A stretch of DNA of 9,973 bases from positions 1 through 9,973 of the forward strand of contig CAZYIC010000035.1 of the NCBI GenBank assembly GCA_964646925.1, read 5' to 3'. Of the stretch, positions 1-6,217 are shown piece by piece. The DNA comes from GWB1-37-8 sp964646925. Lineage in GTDB: Bacteria; Patescibacteriota; Microgenomatia; Levybacterales; UBA12049. The notes under the pieces were generated by a model. The model was not told the origin of the DNA, searched no databases, and saw only the letters and a list, made by a program, of their open reading frames with translations. Position 1 is the first letter of the stretch, and the number at the start of each line of letters is the position of its first letter. Position numbers and translations under genes: made by a program.

Positions 1-552
1 TCTCTGCAAAACAAAAATCTCCGGTTTGACTATGACACTTTCAATACCATCTGGGAAAAATTTAGCTTTGAATACCTTGTTTTGGTGCCTCAGGAAAAGA
101 AGGAAATAGCTGAGGTAATCTTGGGAGAAGACCTCGACATTAAAAAAGCTTGGCAAAAAGCAGCGCAAAATGCGCATAGTCAGCTAATAGTAAATCCTGA
201 TGATATTTATGCCGGATTTAATCTGTCTGTAGCTTATTACAATACAGGACAGTATCAGCAATCGGTTGAGGAATTCGAAAAGGTAGAAGATACGCTTCCT
301 TTCAGGACTCTCTGGTATCAGATAGAACCAATTCAAGCATATTATTATCTGGGAAATTATGACAGAGTGTTTCAGATAACTGATAAAATTTTGAGCAGTT
401 ACAATAGAGCTTTTTCAGAGCTTTACATCTTGCGCGGAAGAATTTACCAAAAACAAGGAAATATTGAGGCTGCGCGGAATGAATTTGAAAAAGCTGTCTT
501 TTACAACAAAAATCTCAAAGACGCGCAACAAGCGCTAAATTCTATCACGTAA
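1..552 (+). CDS. C39-type peptidase with C-terminal TPR repeats (5' end missing)
   Basis: The frame is open from base 1 to TAA at 550-552, so the gene starts before the window; the in-frame TTG at 82 and GTG at 85 are unlikely starts. The first visible part (FDYDTFNTIWEKFSFEYLVL and the following VP) matches my memory of the end of a C39-like cysteine peptidase domain in bacterial proteins that continue directly into TPRs. The catalytic residues lie outside the window. The rest is helical TPR: NPDDIYAGFNLSVAYYNTGQ, then a LWYQIEPIQAYYYLGNYD unit, then a canonical repeat near the end (YILRGRIYQKQGNIEAARNE, then FEKAV). TPRs usually bind partner proteins. The family's peptidase domain is normally exported or at the cell surface, which cannot be checked here. 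TPR nature is strongly supported; the peptidase assignment is by family resemblance. Confidence 0.72.
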   Translation, partial: SLQNKNLRFDYDTFNTIWEKFSFEYLVLVPQEKKEIAEVILGEDLDIKKAWQKAAQNAHSQLIVNPDDIYAGFNLSVAYYNTGQYQQSVEEFEKVEDTLPFRTLWYQIEPIQAYYYLGNYDRVFQITDKILSSYNRAFSELYILRGRIYQKQGNIEAARNEFEKAVFYNKNLKDAQQALNSIT

Positions 553-573
553 GCAATAACTTGCTCATACGAC

Positions 574-678
574 ATGCAAAAAAAATCCCAACCGCTTTCA
601 TTGGTCTTAACAGACTTGGCGGAATCTGGTAGACTGAAGAAAGAACAGAAAGCCAGAGCAAAAGTTTACAGAAGCTGA
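574..678 (+). CDS. possible 34-aa basic protein
   Basis: An ATG at 574 opens 34 codons to TGA at 676-678, 21 nt after the TPR gene stop. The peptide begins MQKKSQPLSLVLTDLAES and continues into a lysine/arginine-rich segment (GRLKKEQKARAKVYRS) that would form an amphipathic helix. It has no Shine-Dalgarno sequence and I recognise no family. Its sensible composition and position right behind a gene make it worth recording, but it could equally be a decayed fragment or chance. An imperfect inverted repeat (ACCGCTTTCA near 591, TGAAAGTGGT near 677) brackets it. Confidence 0.3.
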   Translation: MQKKSQPLSLVLTDLAESGRLKKEQKARAKVYRS

Positions 679-713
679 AAGTGGTGAGCGAAGTCGAATC
701 ATTAAAGTTATGA

Positions 714-748
714 CGTTGTACTATGCTACAACGCTACAATAGTACTAT
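714..748 (+). repeat. overlapping hairpins and short tandem repeats upstream of the 773 ORF
   Basis: CGTTGTA (714-720) pairs perfectly with TACAACG (727-733). GTACTAT (718-724) pairs perfectly with ATAGTAC (739-745). The two hairpins share bases and cannot form together. GCTACAAC/GCTACAAT is a tandem 8-mer at 725-740, and GTACTAT recurs at 742-748. This could be an operator or leader for the ORF at 773. TACAAT (735-740) could serve as a -10 box, but I see no good -35. Confidence 0.45.
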
Positions 749-772
749 CGAAGATATTGAGTTTATCGAAAT

Positions 773-988
773 ATGGCAGAACTTAATTTAGAGAAAGATA
801 AAAAATTATTAGTCGCTATAATTGGACAGATTATTGAAGCATCCGCAGAGCTGAAATCCCGCCGTAGCCACTCAGTTTACATGAACGTGGCGAAGTGGGA
901 TATCGAATGGTATCTGGCAAAGGTGGGCTTCAAAAAGTTTTGGAAAATAAGAAATAAATTAAACGCAATCTGCTTCTTCAGAAATTAA
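773..988 (+). CDS. hypothetical protein, 71 aa
   Basis: The start is ATG at 773, the first ATG in the frame, with a TAA stop at 986-988. The peptide has a charged helical N-terminus (MAELNLEKDKKLLVAIIGQI) and a basic, aromatic C-terminal half (KSRRSHSVYMNVAKWDIEW and then AKVGFKKFWKIRNK). It has no membrane segment or signal peptide. I recognise no family. The abrupt end (NAICFFRN) and low conservation feel raise the possibility of a truncated gene. It lies between a repeat cluster and the dinD promoter. Confidence 0.4.
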   Translation: MAELNLEKDKKLLVAIIGQIIEASAELKSRRSHSVYMNVAKWDIEWYLAKVGFKKFWKIRNKLNAICFFRN

Positions 989-1012
989 AACATCCAATAG
1001 TTCAATATAACC

Positions 1013-1043
1013 TAGTGAAAAAGGGGGGAAAAGAGAATATAAT
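1013..1043 (+). promoter_or_regulatory. repeated promoter, copy 1 (dinD)
   Basis: A -35-like GTGAAA (1015-1020), a purine-rich 17-nt spacer and a perfect TATAAT (1038-1043). Transcription would start near 1050, about 9 nt before the dinD ATG. The 31-bp block is 29/31 identical to the copy at 2137-2167 and 27/31 to the one at 1893-1923. Confidence 0.7.
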
Positions 1044-1058
1044 AAAATTATTAACAAT

Positions 1059-1895
1059 ATGCCGTCTAAAGTGAAATCAATCATTCTTTTCAATCAACAG
1101 AAAATCCGCCGTCATTGGGTTGAAGATAAAGAGTTATGGTATTTTTCAGTGGTTGACGTAATAAGGGTATTAACCAACAGCATTGATCCTAGAAAATACT
1201 GGAACAAATTGGCAGAACGGCTTCGCAAAGAAGGAAGTGAGTCGGTGACAAACTGTCACCAACTGAAAATGCAAGCCTCTGATGGGAAATATTACTTAAC
1301 AGATGCAGCGGATACCCAGACCATGCTCCGACTAATCCAGTCCATTCCCTCGCCAAATGCCGAGCCATTTAAGTTATGGTTAGCGCAAGTTGGCTATGAA
1401 AGACTTGAGGAGACAGCCGATCCTGAGATAGCTATCAACCGCGCTCTAAAAACTTATTTGAAGAAAGGATATTCACCCGAATGGGTTAATCAGAGATTAA
1501 AAAGTATTGAGATCAGAAAAGCCTTAACCGACGAATGGGAGAAAAGAGGCGTAAAAGAAGGGCTTGAATTTGCTATTTTAACCGATGAGATAACACAAGC
1601 ATGGGCAGGCTTAACAACCAAGCAATACAAGAATCTTAAAGGTCTGAAGAAAGAAAATTTACGGGACAATATGACGAATTTAGAATTAGTCCTGAATATG
1701 CTTGCCGAAACAGCGACAACAGAAATTTCAGAAAAGAAAACACCTAAAACTTTTGACCAAAATAAAAAAGTGGCTAAAGAGGGCGGAACTATTGCGGGAA
1801 GTGCCAGAAAGCAAATCGAACAAAAATCAGGAAGAAAAGTTGTTAATAAAAGTAATTTTAGGCCTACTCAGCAGCAAAAGAGACTTAAGGAATAG
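1059..1895 (+). CDS. dinD: Bro-N / DinD-like DNA-damage-inducible protein
   Basis: This 278-aa protein is close to the length of E. coli DinD (about 274 aa). Residues about 5-120 form a Bro-N domain, the DNA-binding module of baculovirus BRO proteins and phage antirepressors: FNQQKIRRHWVEDKELWYFS, VVDVIRVLTNSIDPRKYWNK, and YYLTDAADTQTMLRLIQSIP. The second half (EIRKALTDEWEKRGVKEG, then ILTDEITQAWAGLTTKQYK) carries the helical region typical of DinD. The C-terminus is very basic (lysine-rich from about 225). E. coli dinD is SOS-induced and its product affects RecA activity; for other Bro-N proteins the role is unclear. It has its own promoter at 1013-1043. Its TAG stop overlaps the second copy of that promoter, so its 3' end is also regulatory. 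The family is well supported; the function in this organism is an inference. Confidence 0.8.
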   Translation: MPSKVKSIILFNQQKIRRHWVEDKELWYFSVVDVIRVLTNSIDPRKYWNKLAERLRKEGSESVTNCHQLKMQASDGKYYLTDAADTQTMLRLIQSIPSPNAEPFKLWLAQVGYERLEETADPEIAINRALKTYLKKGYSPEWVNQRLKSIEIRKALTDEWEKRGVKEGLEFAILTDEITQAWAGLTTKQYKNLKGLKKENLRDNMTNLELVLNMLAETATTEISEKKTPKTFDQNKKVAKEGGTIAGSARKQIEQKSGRKVVNKSNFRPTQQQKRLKE

Positions 1896-1923
1896 TGAAA
1901 AATGGAGGGAAAGGGAATATAAT
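1893..1923 (+). promoter_or_regulatory. repeated promoter, copy 2 (no recognised gene downstream)
   Basis: GTGAAA (1895-1900), a 17-nt spacer and TATAAT (1918-1923) begin exactly at the dinD TAG stop. Predicted initiation falls at about 1930, which is the ATG of a 26-codon ORF and the start of a hairpin-rich stretch. It is 27/31 identical to each of the other two copies. Confidence 0.6.
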
Positions 1924-1929
1924 AATTCC

Positions 1930-2098
1930 ATGCAACAAAAAAAGACCCTTGCGGGTCATTTCCAACCACGTTCCTATGCTAGTTTCCTAGCCACGCCACC
2001 ATTCCGGTAACAGTTCAGAATACAGGTTTTTGTAATGAAATTACATCACAGGAATAACATGGCAATGTAACTAAGTCCATATTTATGGCTCTTTTTGT
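1930..2098 (+). ncRNA. possible small structured RNA or leaderless micro-ORF
   Basis: The predicted start of copy 2 of the repeated promoter coincides with 1930. The first 81 nt encode a 26-aa ORF (MQQKKTLAGHFQPRSYASFL, then ATPPFR, TAA at 2008-2010) unlike anything I know. The stretch also holds hairpins: GACCC-TTGC-GGGTC (1944-1957), GCTAG-TTTC-CTAGC (1978-1991), and a perfect TGTAAT-GAA-ATTACA (2031-2045). TTACAT (2041-2046) could instead pair with ATGTAA (2065-2070). A weak CCAT-ATTT-ATGG hairpin followed by CTTTTT near 2090 might be an end. It matches none of the common bacterial RNAs I know (SRP, tmRNA, RNase P, 6S). It is either a small RNA, a tiny protein gene or a leader. Confidence 0.35.
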
Positions 2099-2136
2099 CT
2101 CTTGACAAATACCCCAAACCCCCACAAAAATAGGGT

Positions 2137-2167
2137 TAGTGAAAAAGGGAGAAAAAGAGAATATAAT
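2137..2167 (+). promoter_or_regulatory. repeated promoter, copy 3 (radC operon)
   Basis: GTGAAA (2139-2144), a 17-nt purine-rich spacer and TATAAT (2162-2167). Transcription would start near 2174, leaving a leader of about 36 nt before the radC ATG. It is 29/31 identical to the dinD promoter. A consensus-looking TTGACA at 2102-2107 lacks a -10 box at the right distance. Confidence 0.7.
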
Positions 2168-2209
2168 GTAAGAGGCTGAATAAGTCGGTAACTGATTACT
2201 TGCTTTAAG

Positions 2210-2908
2210 ATGGCAGAAAAAACAACAACTAAGGTTTTATATAAAGGTGCTGGACACAGAAAGCGTCTGCGCGAGAGATTCCTGCAATCGGGGTTTGATG
2301 GTTTTCTTGACTATGAAATAGTGGAATTACTTCTAACGCTTGGTACTCCACTGAAAGATTGTAAGCAGATGGCTAAAGATGCTATTAAGGAGTTTAAAGG
2401 ATTACGGGGCGTTCTGGATGCTTCAATAGGGGAACTTCAGGGGATCAAGGGTATTGGACCATCTAACGCAATTGGCATTAAGCTTTTTCAGGCTATGTCT
2501 GAGCGCTATGCAAAAGAACAAATACCAGATAAAATTATATTCGATTCATCAAAAGCGGTAGCAGAATTTCTACAAAAGTCCATCGGCCGAGAAAAGAAAG
2601 AACATTTCGTTATGTTATCCCTGGACTCACGTAATAATTTAATAAAAGACACAAGTATATCGGTTGGCTCTCTTAATGCAAGTATTGTTCACCCGCGAGA
2701 AGTTTTTAAAGAGGCAATACAGTCTTCTGCAGCACAAATAATAATTGCCCATAATCATCCGTCAGAAAATCCTGATGCTTCACCGGAAGATGTCGCCCTG
2801 ACAAGACGTTTGGACGACGCAGCTAAAATCATTGGCATTGAGCTTCTTGACCATATTATTGTTACAAAAAATAAATTCTCTAGTCTAAGAGAGCAAGGTT
2901 TAATATAA
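2210..2908 (+). CDS. radC: RadC-family JAB/MPN domain protein
   Basis: This 232-aa protein has the usual RadC length and layout. The N-terminal UPF0758 region (GHRKRLRERFLQSGFDGFLD) is followed by a helix-hairpin-helix turn (GIKGIGPS, 78-85). The C-terminal JAB domain holds the metal motif H181-N-H183-P, then S191 and D194, and ends LDHIIVTKNKFSSLREQGLI. The motif reads HNHPSENPDASPED; the usual Gly after HPS is Glu here, but the metal-binding His, His and Asp are intact. JAB domains are zinc hydrolases in other families; a RadC activity is not established and the old DNA-repair link is disputed. RadC genes often sit on mobile and defence islands. There is no Shine-Dalgarno sequence before the ATG. 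It opens a compact operon, with the next ATG 4 nt after its stop, and is driven by promoter copy 3. Confidence 0.9.
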   Translation: MAEKTTTKVLYKGAGHRKRLRERFLQSGFDGFLDYEIVELLLTLGTPLKDCKQMAKDAIKEFKGLRGVLDASIGELQGIKGIGPSNAIGIKLFQAMSERYAKEQIPDKIIFDSSKAVAEFLQKSIGREKKEHFVMLSLDSRNNLIKDTSISVGSLNASIVHPREVFKEAIQSSAAQIIIAHNHPSENPDASPEDVALTRRLDDAAKIIGIELLDHIIVTKNKFSSLREQGLI

Positions 2909-2912
2909 GTAT

Positions 2913-3260
2913 ATGTCAGACATAAAGAGCTTGATAGATAGAATTAGGAAATTTCGTGATGAGCGAAACTGGAAACAATTCCACAATCCAAAGGATAGTG
3001 CAATTGCCCTTCTTTCAGAAGCTAGTGAAGTTTTAGATCTCTTTAAATGGCTGAACTCTAAAGAATTAGTAACTTATACAAAGGAGAAGAGAGAAGAAAT
3101 AGGAGATGAACTTTCAGATGTTCTGTATTGGGTAATATTGATGGCATACGATCTTAAAATAGATCTTCCGAAAGCATTTGAGGAAAAAATGAAAAAAAAT
3201 GAGAAAAAATATCCGATAAGAAAAGTGAAAGGAAAACACACTAAATACAATAAGCTTTAA
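2913..3260 (+). CDS. MazG-like / dCTPase-type nucleotide pyrophosphohydrolase
   Basis: A 115-aa all-alpha NTP pyrophosphohydrolase. It has the metal-binding ExxE of helix 1 (SEASEVLDLFKW; E36, E39) and the ExxD of helix 2 (EIGDELSDVLYWVI; E66, D69). The start FRDERNWKQFHNPKDSAIAL is typical of the small RS21-C6/DCTPP1-like branch, whose members hydrolyse (d)NTPs, often dCTP or modified dCTP, to NMP and pyrophosphate. The lysine-rich tail is usual. It starts 4 nt after radC and ends 2 nt before the helicase gene, so it is translated within the same mRNA. Between a JAB protein and a nuclease-helicase, a plausible job is removing or sensing modified or phage-induced nucleotides. The family is certain; substrate and role are inferred. 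Confidence 0.9.
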   Translation: MSDIKSLIDRIRKFRDERNWKQFHNPKDSAIALLSEASEVLDLFKWLNSKELVTYTKEKREEIGDELSDVLYWVILMAYDLKIDLPKAFEEKMKKNEKKYPIRKVKGKHTKYNKL

Positions 3261-3262
3261 TT

Positions 3263-5110
3263 ATGATTCTTTACGAAGAAACAATTGAGAAATTCAATGA
3301 GGATGTAATGCAGAATCGCATTGCTGACCGAGCAGCTGAAGAATATAAGACATACTACAAAAGGAGTCCGGGAAATTCCGAATATCAGTCATGGGCACAT
3401 TCCCTTGCCATTTTAAACAACAGCTTTATTTATACCGGGCTTAAGGATAATCATATTGTTGTGGAATATGAGCTTCCTTATGCATCTCAAAGAATAGATG
3501 TTTTGTTGTTTGGGTGTGACGCAAATGGAAAAGAAAACGTTATAATTTTAGAGCTCAAACAGTGGTCTAACAATAATGTAAAGGAATCTGATGCTGAAGG
3601 AAATATAAAGGTTAATTATAGAGGACTATGGACAGAACAGCCTCATCCGGCATTACAGGTTCAGGGATACTATTATGGTCTAAAAGACTTTATTAAACTT
3701 TTTGAGGGAAAAAATGCGCCAGAACTAAGCGCTTCCTCTTACATGCATAATTATTCAAAGCAAAAAGACGTTGGAATTCTTTCTTCTAAATTTTCTAAAT
3801 TAATCAAAACGTTTCCTGTATTTACAAAAGAGGAAGCTATGGAGCTTGGAAGATATCTTAAAGAACGCTTACAAAGTGGAAAAGGGCAGCTGGTTTATGA
3901 ACATTTTGCAAGAAGCCCCATTAGGCCATCGAAAAAACTTCTCGATCATACAAGTGAGATGATTAACAAACAACAAATATTCAATTTAATTGATGATCAA
4001 ATTGTCGCCTACAATGCCATAATGCACAAAGCAAAAGAATTAGCAAAAATAAAAAGAAAAACAATTGTAATTGTAAAAGGAGGACCCGGAACAGGAAAAT
4101 CTGTCATCGCGCTTGAAGTTATGGGAGAACTTTTAAGGCAGGGTAAGAAAGTCATGCATGCTACTGGTTCTTCTGCCTTTACCAATACATTAAGGAAAAT
4201 AGTAGGTGAACGTGCGAAAAATCTGTTTAAGTTTTTTAATAGTTTTATTTCAACAGAACAAAATTCCTTCGATGTTCTAATCTGTGACGAAGCCCACCGC
4301 ATTAGGGAAACAAGTGTAAATAGATATACTCCCAAGGCACAGAGGACGGATTTACCTCAGATAGATGAATTATTACAAGTAGCTAAATTAAATATCTTCT
4401 TTATGGATGAAAACCAAATTGTGAGACCTAATGAAATCGGATCCGTTGCAATAATTAAAAATGCTGCTGTTCGATTTGGCGTTAAAGAGGCAGATATAGC
4501 TGAATTTGAATTAAAAACACAGTTTCGCTGTTCGGGGTCAGATGCATATCTGCAATGGCTTGATAACGTTTTGGATATTAAACGTTCTGCTATTGCACGA
4601 TATGATCCAAAAATGGAATTTCGCGTCTTTGATTCTCCATCAGAAATGATGAAGGAAGTTAGAGATAAAAATCATGAGAAGAAAAATTCGGCAAGAATTG
4701 TTGCCGGATTCTGTTGGCCATGGAGCAAGCCAAATGCGGATGGAACCCTTGTTAATGATGTAAAAATTGGTGATTTTGAGATGCCATGGGAGAAGAAAGA
4801 CGAATTTTGGAAGTGGGCAACTGATGATTCAGGCATGGAGCAGGTAGGAACAGTTTACACAGCGCAGGGTTTTGAATTTGATTATATTGGAGTAATCTTT
4901 GGAAATGACCTTGTTTATGATCAGGAAAAGAAAGAATGGATAAGCCAGCCGAAATATTCCTACGACACAATGGTTACTCGAAATAATACAGAGCTAACAA
5001 AACATTTAAAGCAAGTATATAGAGTTCTAATGTCGAGAGCACATAGGGGAGTATATGTCTATTTCGTGGATAAAGAAGCTGAGAAATATTTTAAAGATAA
5101 TCTTAGATAG
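3263..5110 (+). CDS. DUF2075 (Schlafen-type) helicase with N-terminal nuclease-like domain
   Basis: A 615-aa SF1-like helicase. Residues about 60-145 resemble a PD-(D/E)XK nuclease: E70, D79 (QRIDVLLF), E97-L-K99 (IILELKQW), then Q132/Q134 and YYYG. The motor follows: Walker A GGPGTGKS (273-280), Walker B DVLICDEAHR (D342, E343), motif III-like MDENQ (381-385), QFRCSGSDAYLQWL (from 420), YTAQGFEFDYIGVIFG (Q535) and the arginine motif MSRAHRGVYVY (590-600). This is the DUF2075 layout, related to the helicase half of eukaryotic Schlafen group 3 proteins. It should be an ATP-driven cytoplasmic nucleic-acid translocase that may cut DNA or RNA. All motifs are intact, so it looks functional. The ATG lies 2 nt after the MazG gene, and the SRA-HNH gene follows after 15 nt. 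Helicase is certain; nuclease is likely; the defence role is inferred. Confidence 0.9.
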   Translation: MILYEETIEKFNEDVMQNRIADRAAEEYKTYYKRSPGNSEYQSWAHSLAILNNSFIYTGLKDNHIVVEYELPYASQRIDVLLFGCDANGKENVIILELKQWSNNNVKESDAEGNIKVNYRGLWTEQPHPALQVQGYYYGLKDFIKLFEGKNAPELSASSYMHNYSKQKDVGILSSKFSKLIKTFPVFTKEEAMELGRYLKERLQSGKGQLVYEHFARSPIRPSKKLLDHTSEMINKQQIFNLIDDQIVAYNAIMHKAKELAKIKRKTIVIVKGGPGTGKSVIALEVMGELLRQGKKVMHATGSSAFTNTLRKIVGERAKNLFKFFNSFISTEQNSFDVLICDEAHRIRETSVNRYTPKAQRTDLPQIDELLQVAKLNIFFMDENQIVRPNEIGSVAIIKNAAVRFGVKEADIAEFELKTQFRCSGSDAYLQWLDNVLDIKRSAIARYDPKMEFRVFDSPSEMMKEVRDKNHEKKNSARIVAGFCWPWSKPNADGTLVNDVKIGDFEMPWEKKDEFWKWATDDSGMEQVGTVYTAQGFEFDYIGVIFGNDLVYDQEKKEWISQPKYSYDTMVTRNNTELTKHLKQVYRVLMSRAHRGVYVYFVDKEAEKYFKDNLR

Positions 5111-5125
5111 GATAAGCTCTCTAAT

Positions 5126-5824
5126 ATGAAAATTCAGAATGACATCCTGTCTTATGGAGAAATGTGCGATATAGAAAATGCACAGGTCTTACAGCGAGGA
5201 ATGAATTTCCATATGAATCCTCTTTACTCGGTGATTTTAATGTCTCAAAGGGCAAACGCGCCGTACAAAGACAGGATTCATGAGGATGGCGTCACCATTG
5301 AATATGAGGGGCATGATGTTCTAAGAAAATCCCATACGCATAATCCCAAATATGAAGATCAGCCAGATAAACTTCCGTCTGGAAAATTAACTCAGAACGG
5401 ATTATTTGTAAAATCTGTTAACGAATATAGGAAAAGAGGTAAAAATCCTGAACTCGTAAAGGTTTATGAAAAAATTTTTCCAGGAGTTTGGTCATTAAAA
5501 GGATTTTTTGACCTTGTGGATTACAAAATAGTTTTTGAAGGCGGCAGAAATGTATTTAGATTTATTCTTAAGTTGTCAAAGAATCAACAAGTTGACGGTA
5601 GTTTAACGCAAAAAGAGCTTTTGCATACCAGGTTGATTCCAACAGAAGTAAAGAAGGAAGTTTGGAAAAGAGACAAGGGGAAATGCGTTTTGTGTCCACA
5701 AACAAAAAACTTACATTTTGATCATGATTTACCTTTTTCGAAAGGCGGTACGAGTCTATCGGTGAAAAATGTCCGCTTGCTCTGCATGAAACACAATCTC
5801 CAAAAATCTGGAAAAATAGAATAA
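5126..5824 (+). CDS. SRA-like/HNH endonuclease (type IV-like)
   Basis: A 232-aa two-domain protein. Residues about 10-155 resemble a prokaryotic SRA/YDG domain, which flips out and reads modified cytosine: NPLYSVILMS, DGVTIEYEGHD, NGLFVKS, PELVKVYEKIFPGVWS, GFFDLVDYKIVFEGG, VFRFIL. The C-terminal HNH module begins at KKEVWKRDKGKCVLC. Its zinc knuckles are C187/C190 and C220/H223; the catalytic part is HFDHD (H200) with N215 and the final H223-N. The known family action is cutting DNA that carries modified bases. It belongs to the operon: its ATG lies 15 nt after the helicase stop, and its TAA overlaps the next ATG by one base. The HNH call is very strong and the SRA-like call good. Cleavage of modified phage DNA is an inference. 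Confidence 0.85.
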   Translation: MKIQNDILSYGEMCDIENAQVLQRGMNFHMNPLYSVILMSQRANAPYKDRIHEDGVTIEYEGHDVLRKSHTHNPKYEDQPDKLPSGKLTQNGLFVKSVNEYRKRGKNPELVKVYEKIFPGVWSLKGFFDLVDYKIVFEGGRNVFRFILKLSKNQQVDGSLTQKELLHTRLIPTEVKKEVWKRDKGKCVLCPQTKNLHFDHDLPFSKGGTSLSVKNVRLLCMKHNLQKSGKIE

Positions 5825-5901
5825 TGATGTATATACTAGTTTATAAACCCTACGGCCTCACGCCGGAAGAAATTGCAATTGCGGAAAATGAAAAAAAATG
5901 A
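5824..5901 (+). pseudogene. remnant C-terminal tail of a type IIG (Eco57I-like) restriction-methylase
   Basis: A 25-codon ORF starts with ATG at 5824, sharing a base with the preceding TAA, and stops with TGA at 5899-5901. It contains VYKPYGLTPEEIAIAEN. A tail of the form VYxLYGLTxEEIxIVE ends many Eco57I-type restriction-methylases and related BREX-type methylases, so this looks like the last shred of such a gene, with no catalytic motifs left. It could still be translated by coupling to the HNH gene. It suggests a restriction-modification gene once sat here. The resemblance is recalled by eye and not searched. Confidence 0.5.
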
Positions 5902-5983
5902 AAATTTATTTAAGTTTTGCGCTGATGTTCTGGATGCTTACGAAAAGTACAACATAAATGGGCATATTACTCGGAAAAAGTGA
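5888..5983 (+). CDS. possible 31-aa protein or gene fragment
   Basis: An ATG at 5888 overlaps the end of the restriction-methylase scrap and opens 31 codons to TGA at 5981-5983. The peptide (MKKNENLFKFCADVLDAYEK, then YNINGHITRKK) has the look of a protein N-terminus with an amphipathic helix. No family recognised. It may be the start of a gene broken by later mutations. Confidence 0.25.
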   Translation: MKKNENLFKFCADVLDAYEKYNINGHITRKK

Positions 5984-6217
5984 TAATGAACGCAAATCAC
6001 CGAAAGCATCAAATCCTCCCGAGCGGTCAAAGGTAGTTTTTGAAGTGTGATCGCCTTGGTAATTCGTCGGTATTGCTAATTCCGGCAAAATAGTCAATAA
6101 TTAAGCATGAGTTTTTAGGTATTATATATCTGTTTCTGTCTCATTTTCTTTATTAATATAAAAGATGTAGAATAATCTTAGTTTTCAGTAGCAAAAGGTC
6201 AAGCTTTGTATGTGAAT
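5984..6217. other. gap with little visible content
   Basis: With the scraps before it, this leaves about 315 bases (5902-6217) without a confident gene. It holds a modest inverted repeat, GCGGTC (6023-6028) with GATCGC (6049-6054, one G-T pair). Further on, TAGAAT (6168-6173) is a possible -10 box for the membrane-protein gene without a convincing -35. A 63-codon reverse-strand frame here does not look like a protein. Confidence 0.4.

Noticed and set aside
1702..2010. 102-codon + strand frame overlapping the dinD end
   Set aside because: Most of it is the alternate frame of the lysine-rich dinD C-terminus; only the final 26 codons from 1930 were kept as a separate possibility because a promoter points at them.
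2102..2107. TTGACA as the -35 box of the radC promoter
   Set aside because: No -10 box at 16-19 nt; the repeated block at 2137-2167 is the better promoter.
4009..4335. 108-codon reverse-strand frame inside the helicase gene
   Set aside because: It is opposite the Walker A/B region of a clear helicase; Ser/Phe/Leu-rich shadow.
4752..4970. 72-codon reverse-strand frame
   Set aside because: It is opposite the helicase C-terminal motifs and has no protein-like pattern of its own.
5906..6097. 63-codon reverse-strand frame
   Set aside because: No domain, no promoter, and a composition typical of chance; left as part of the gap.
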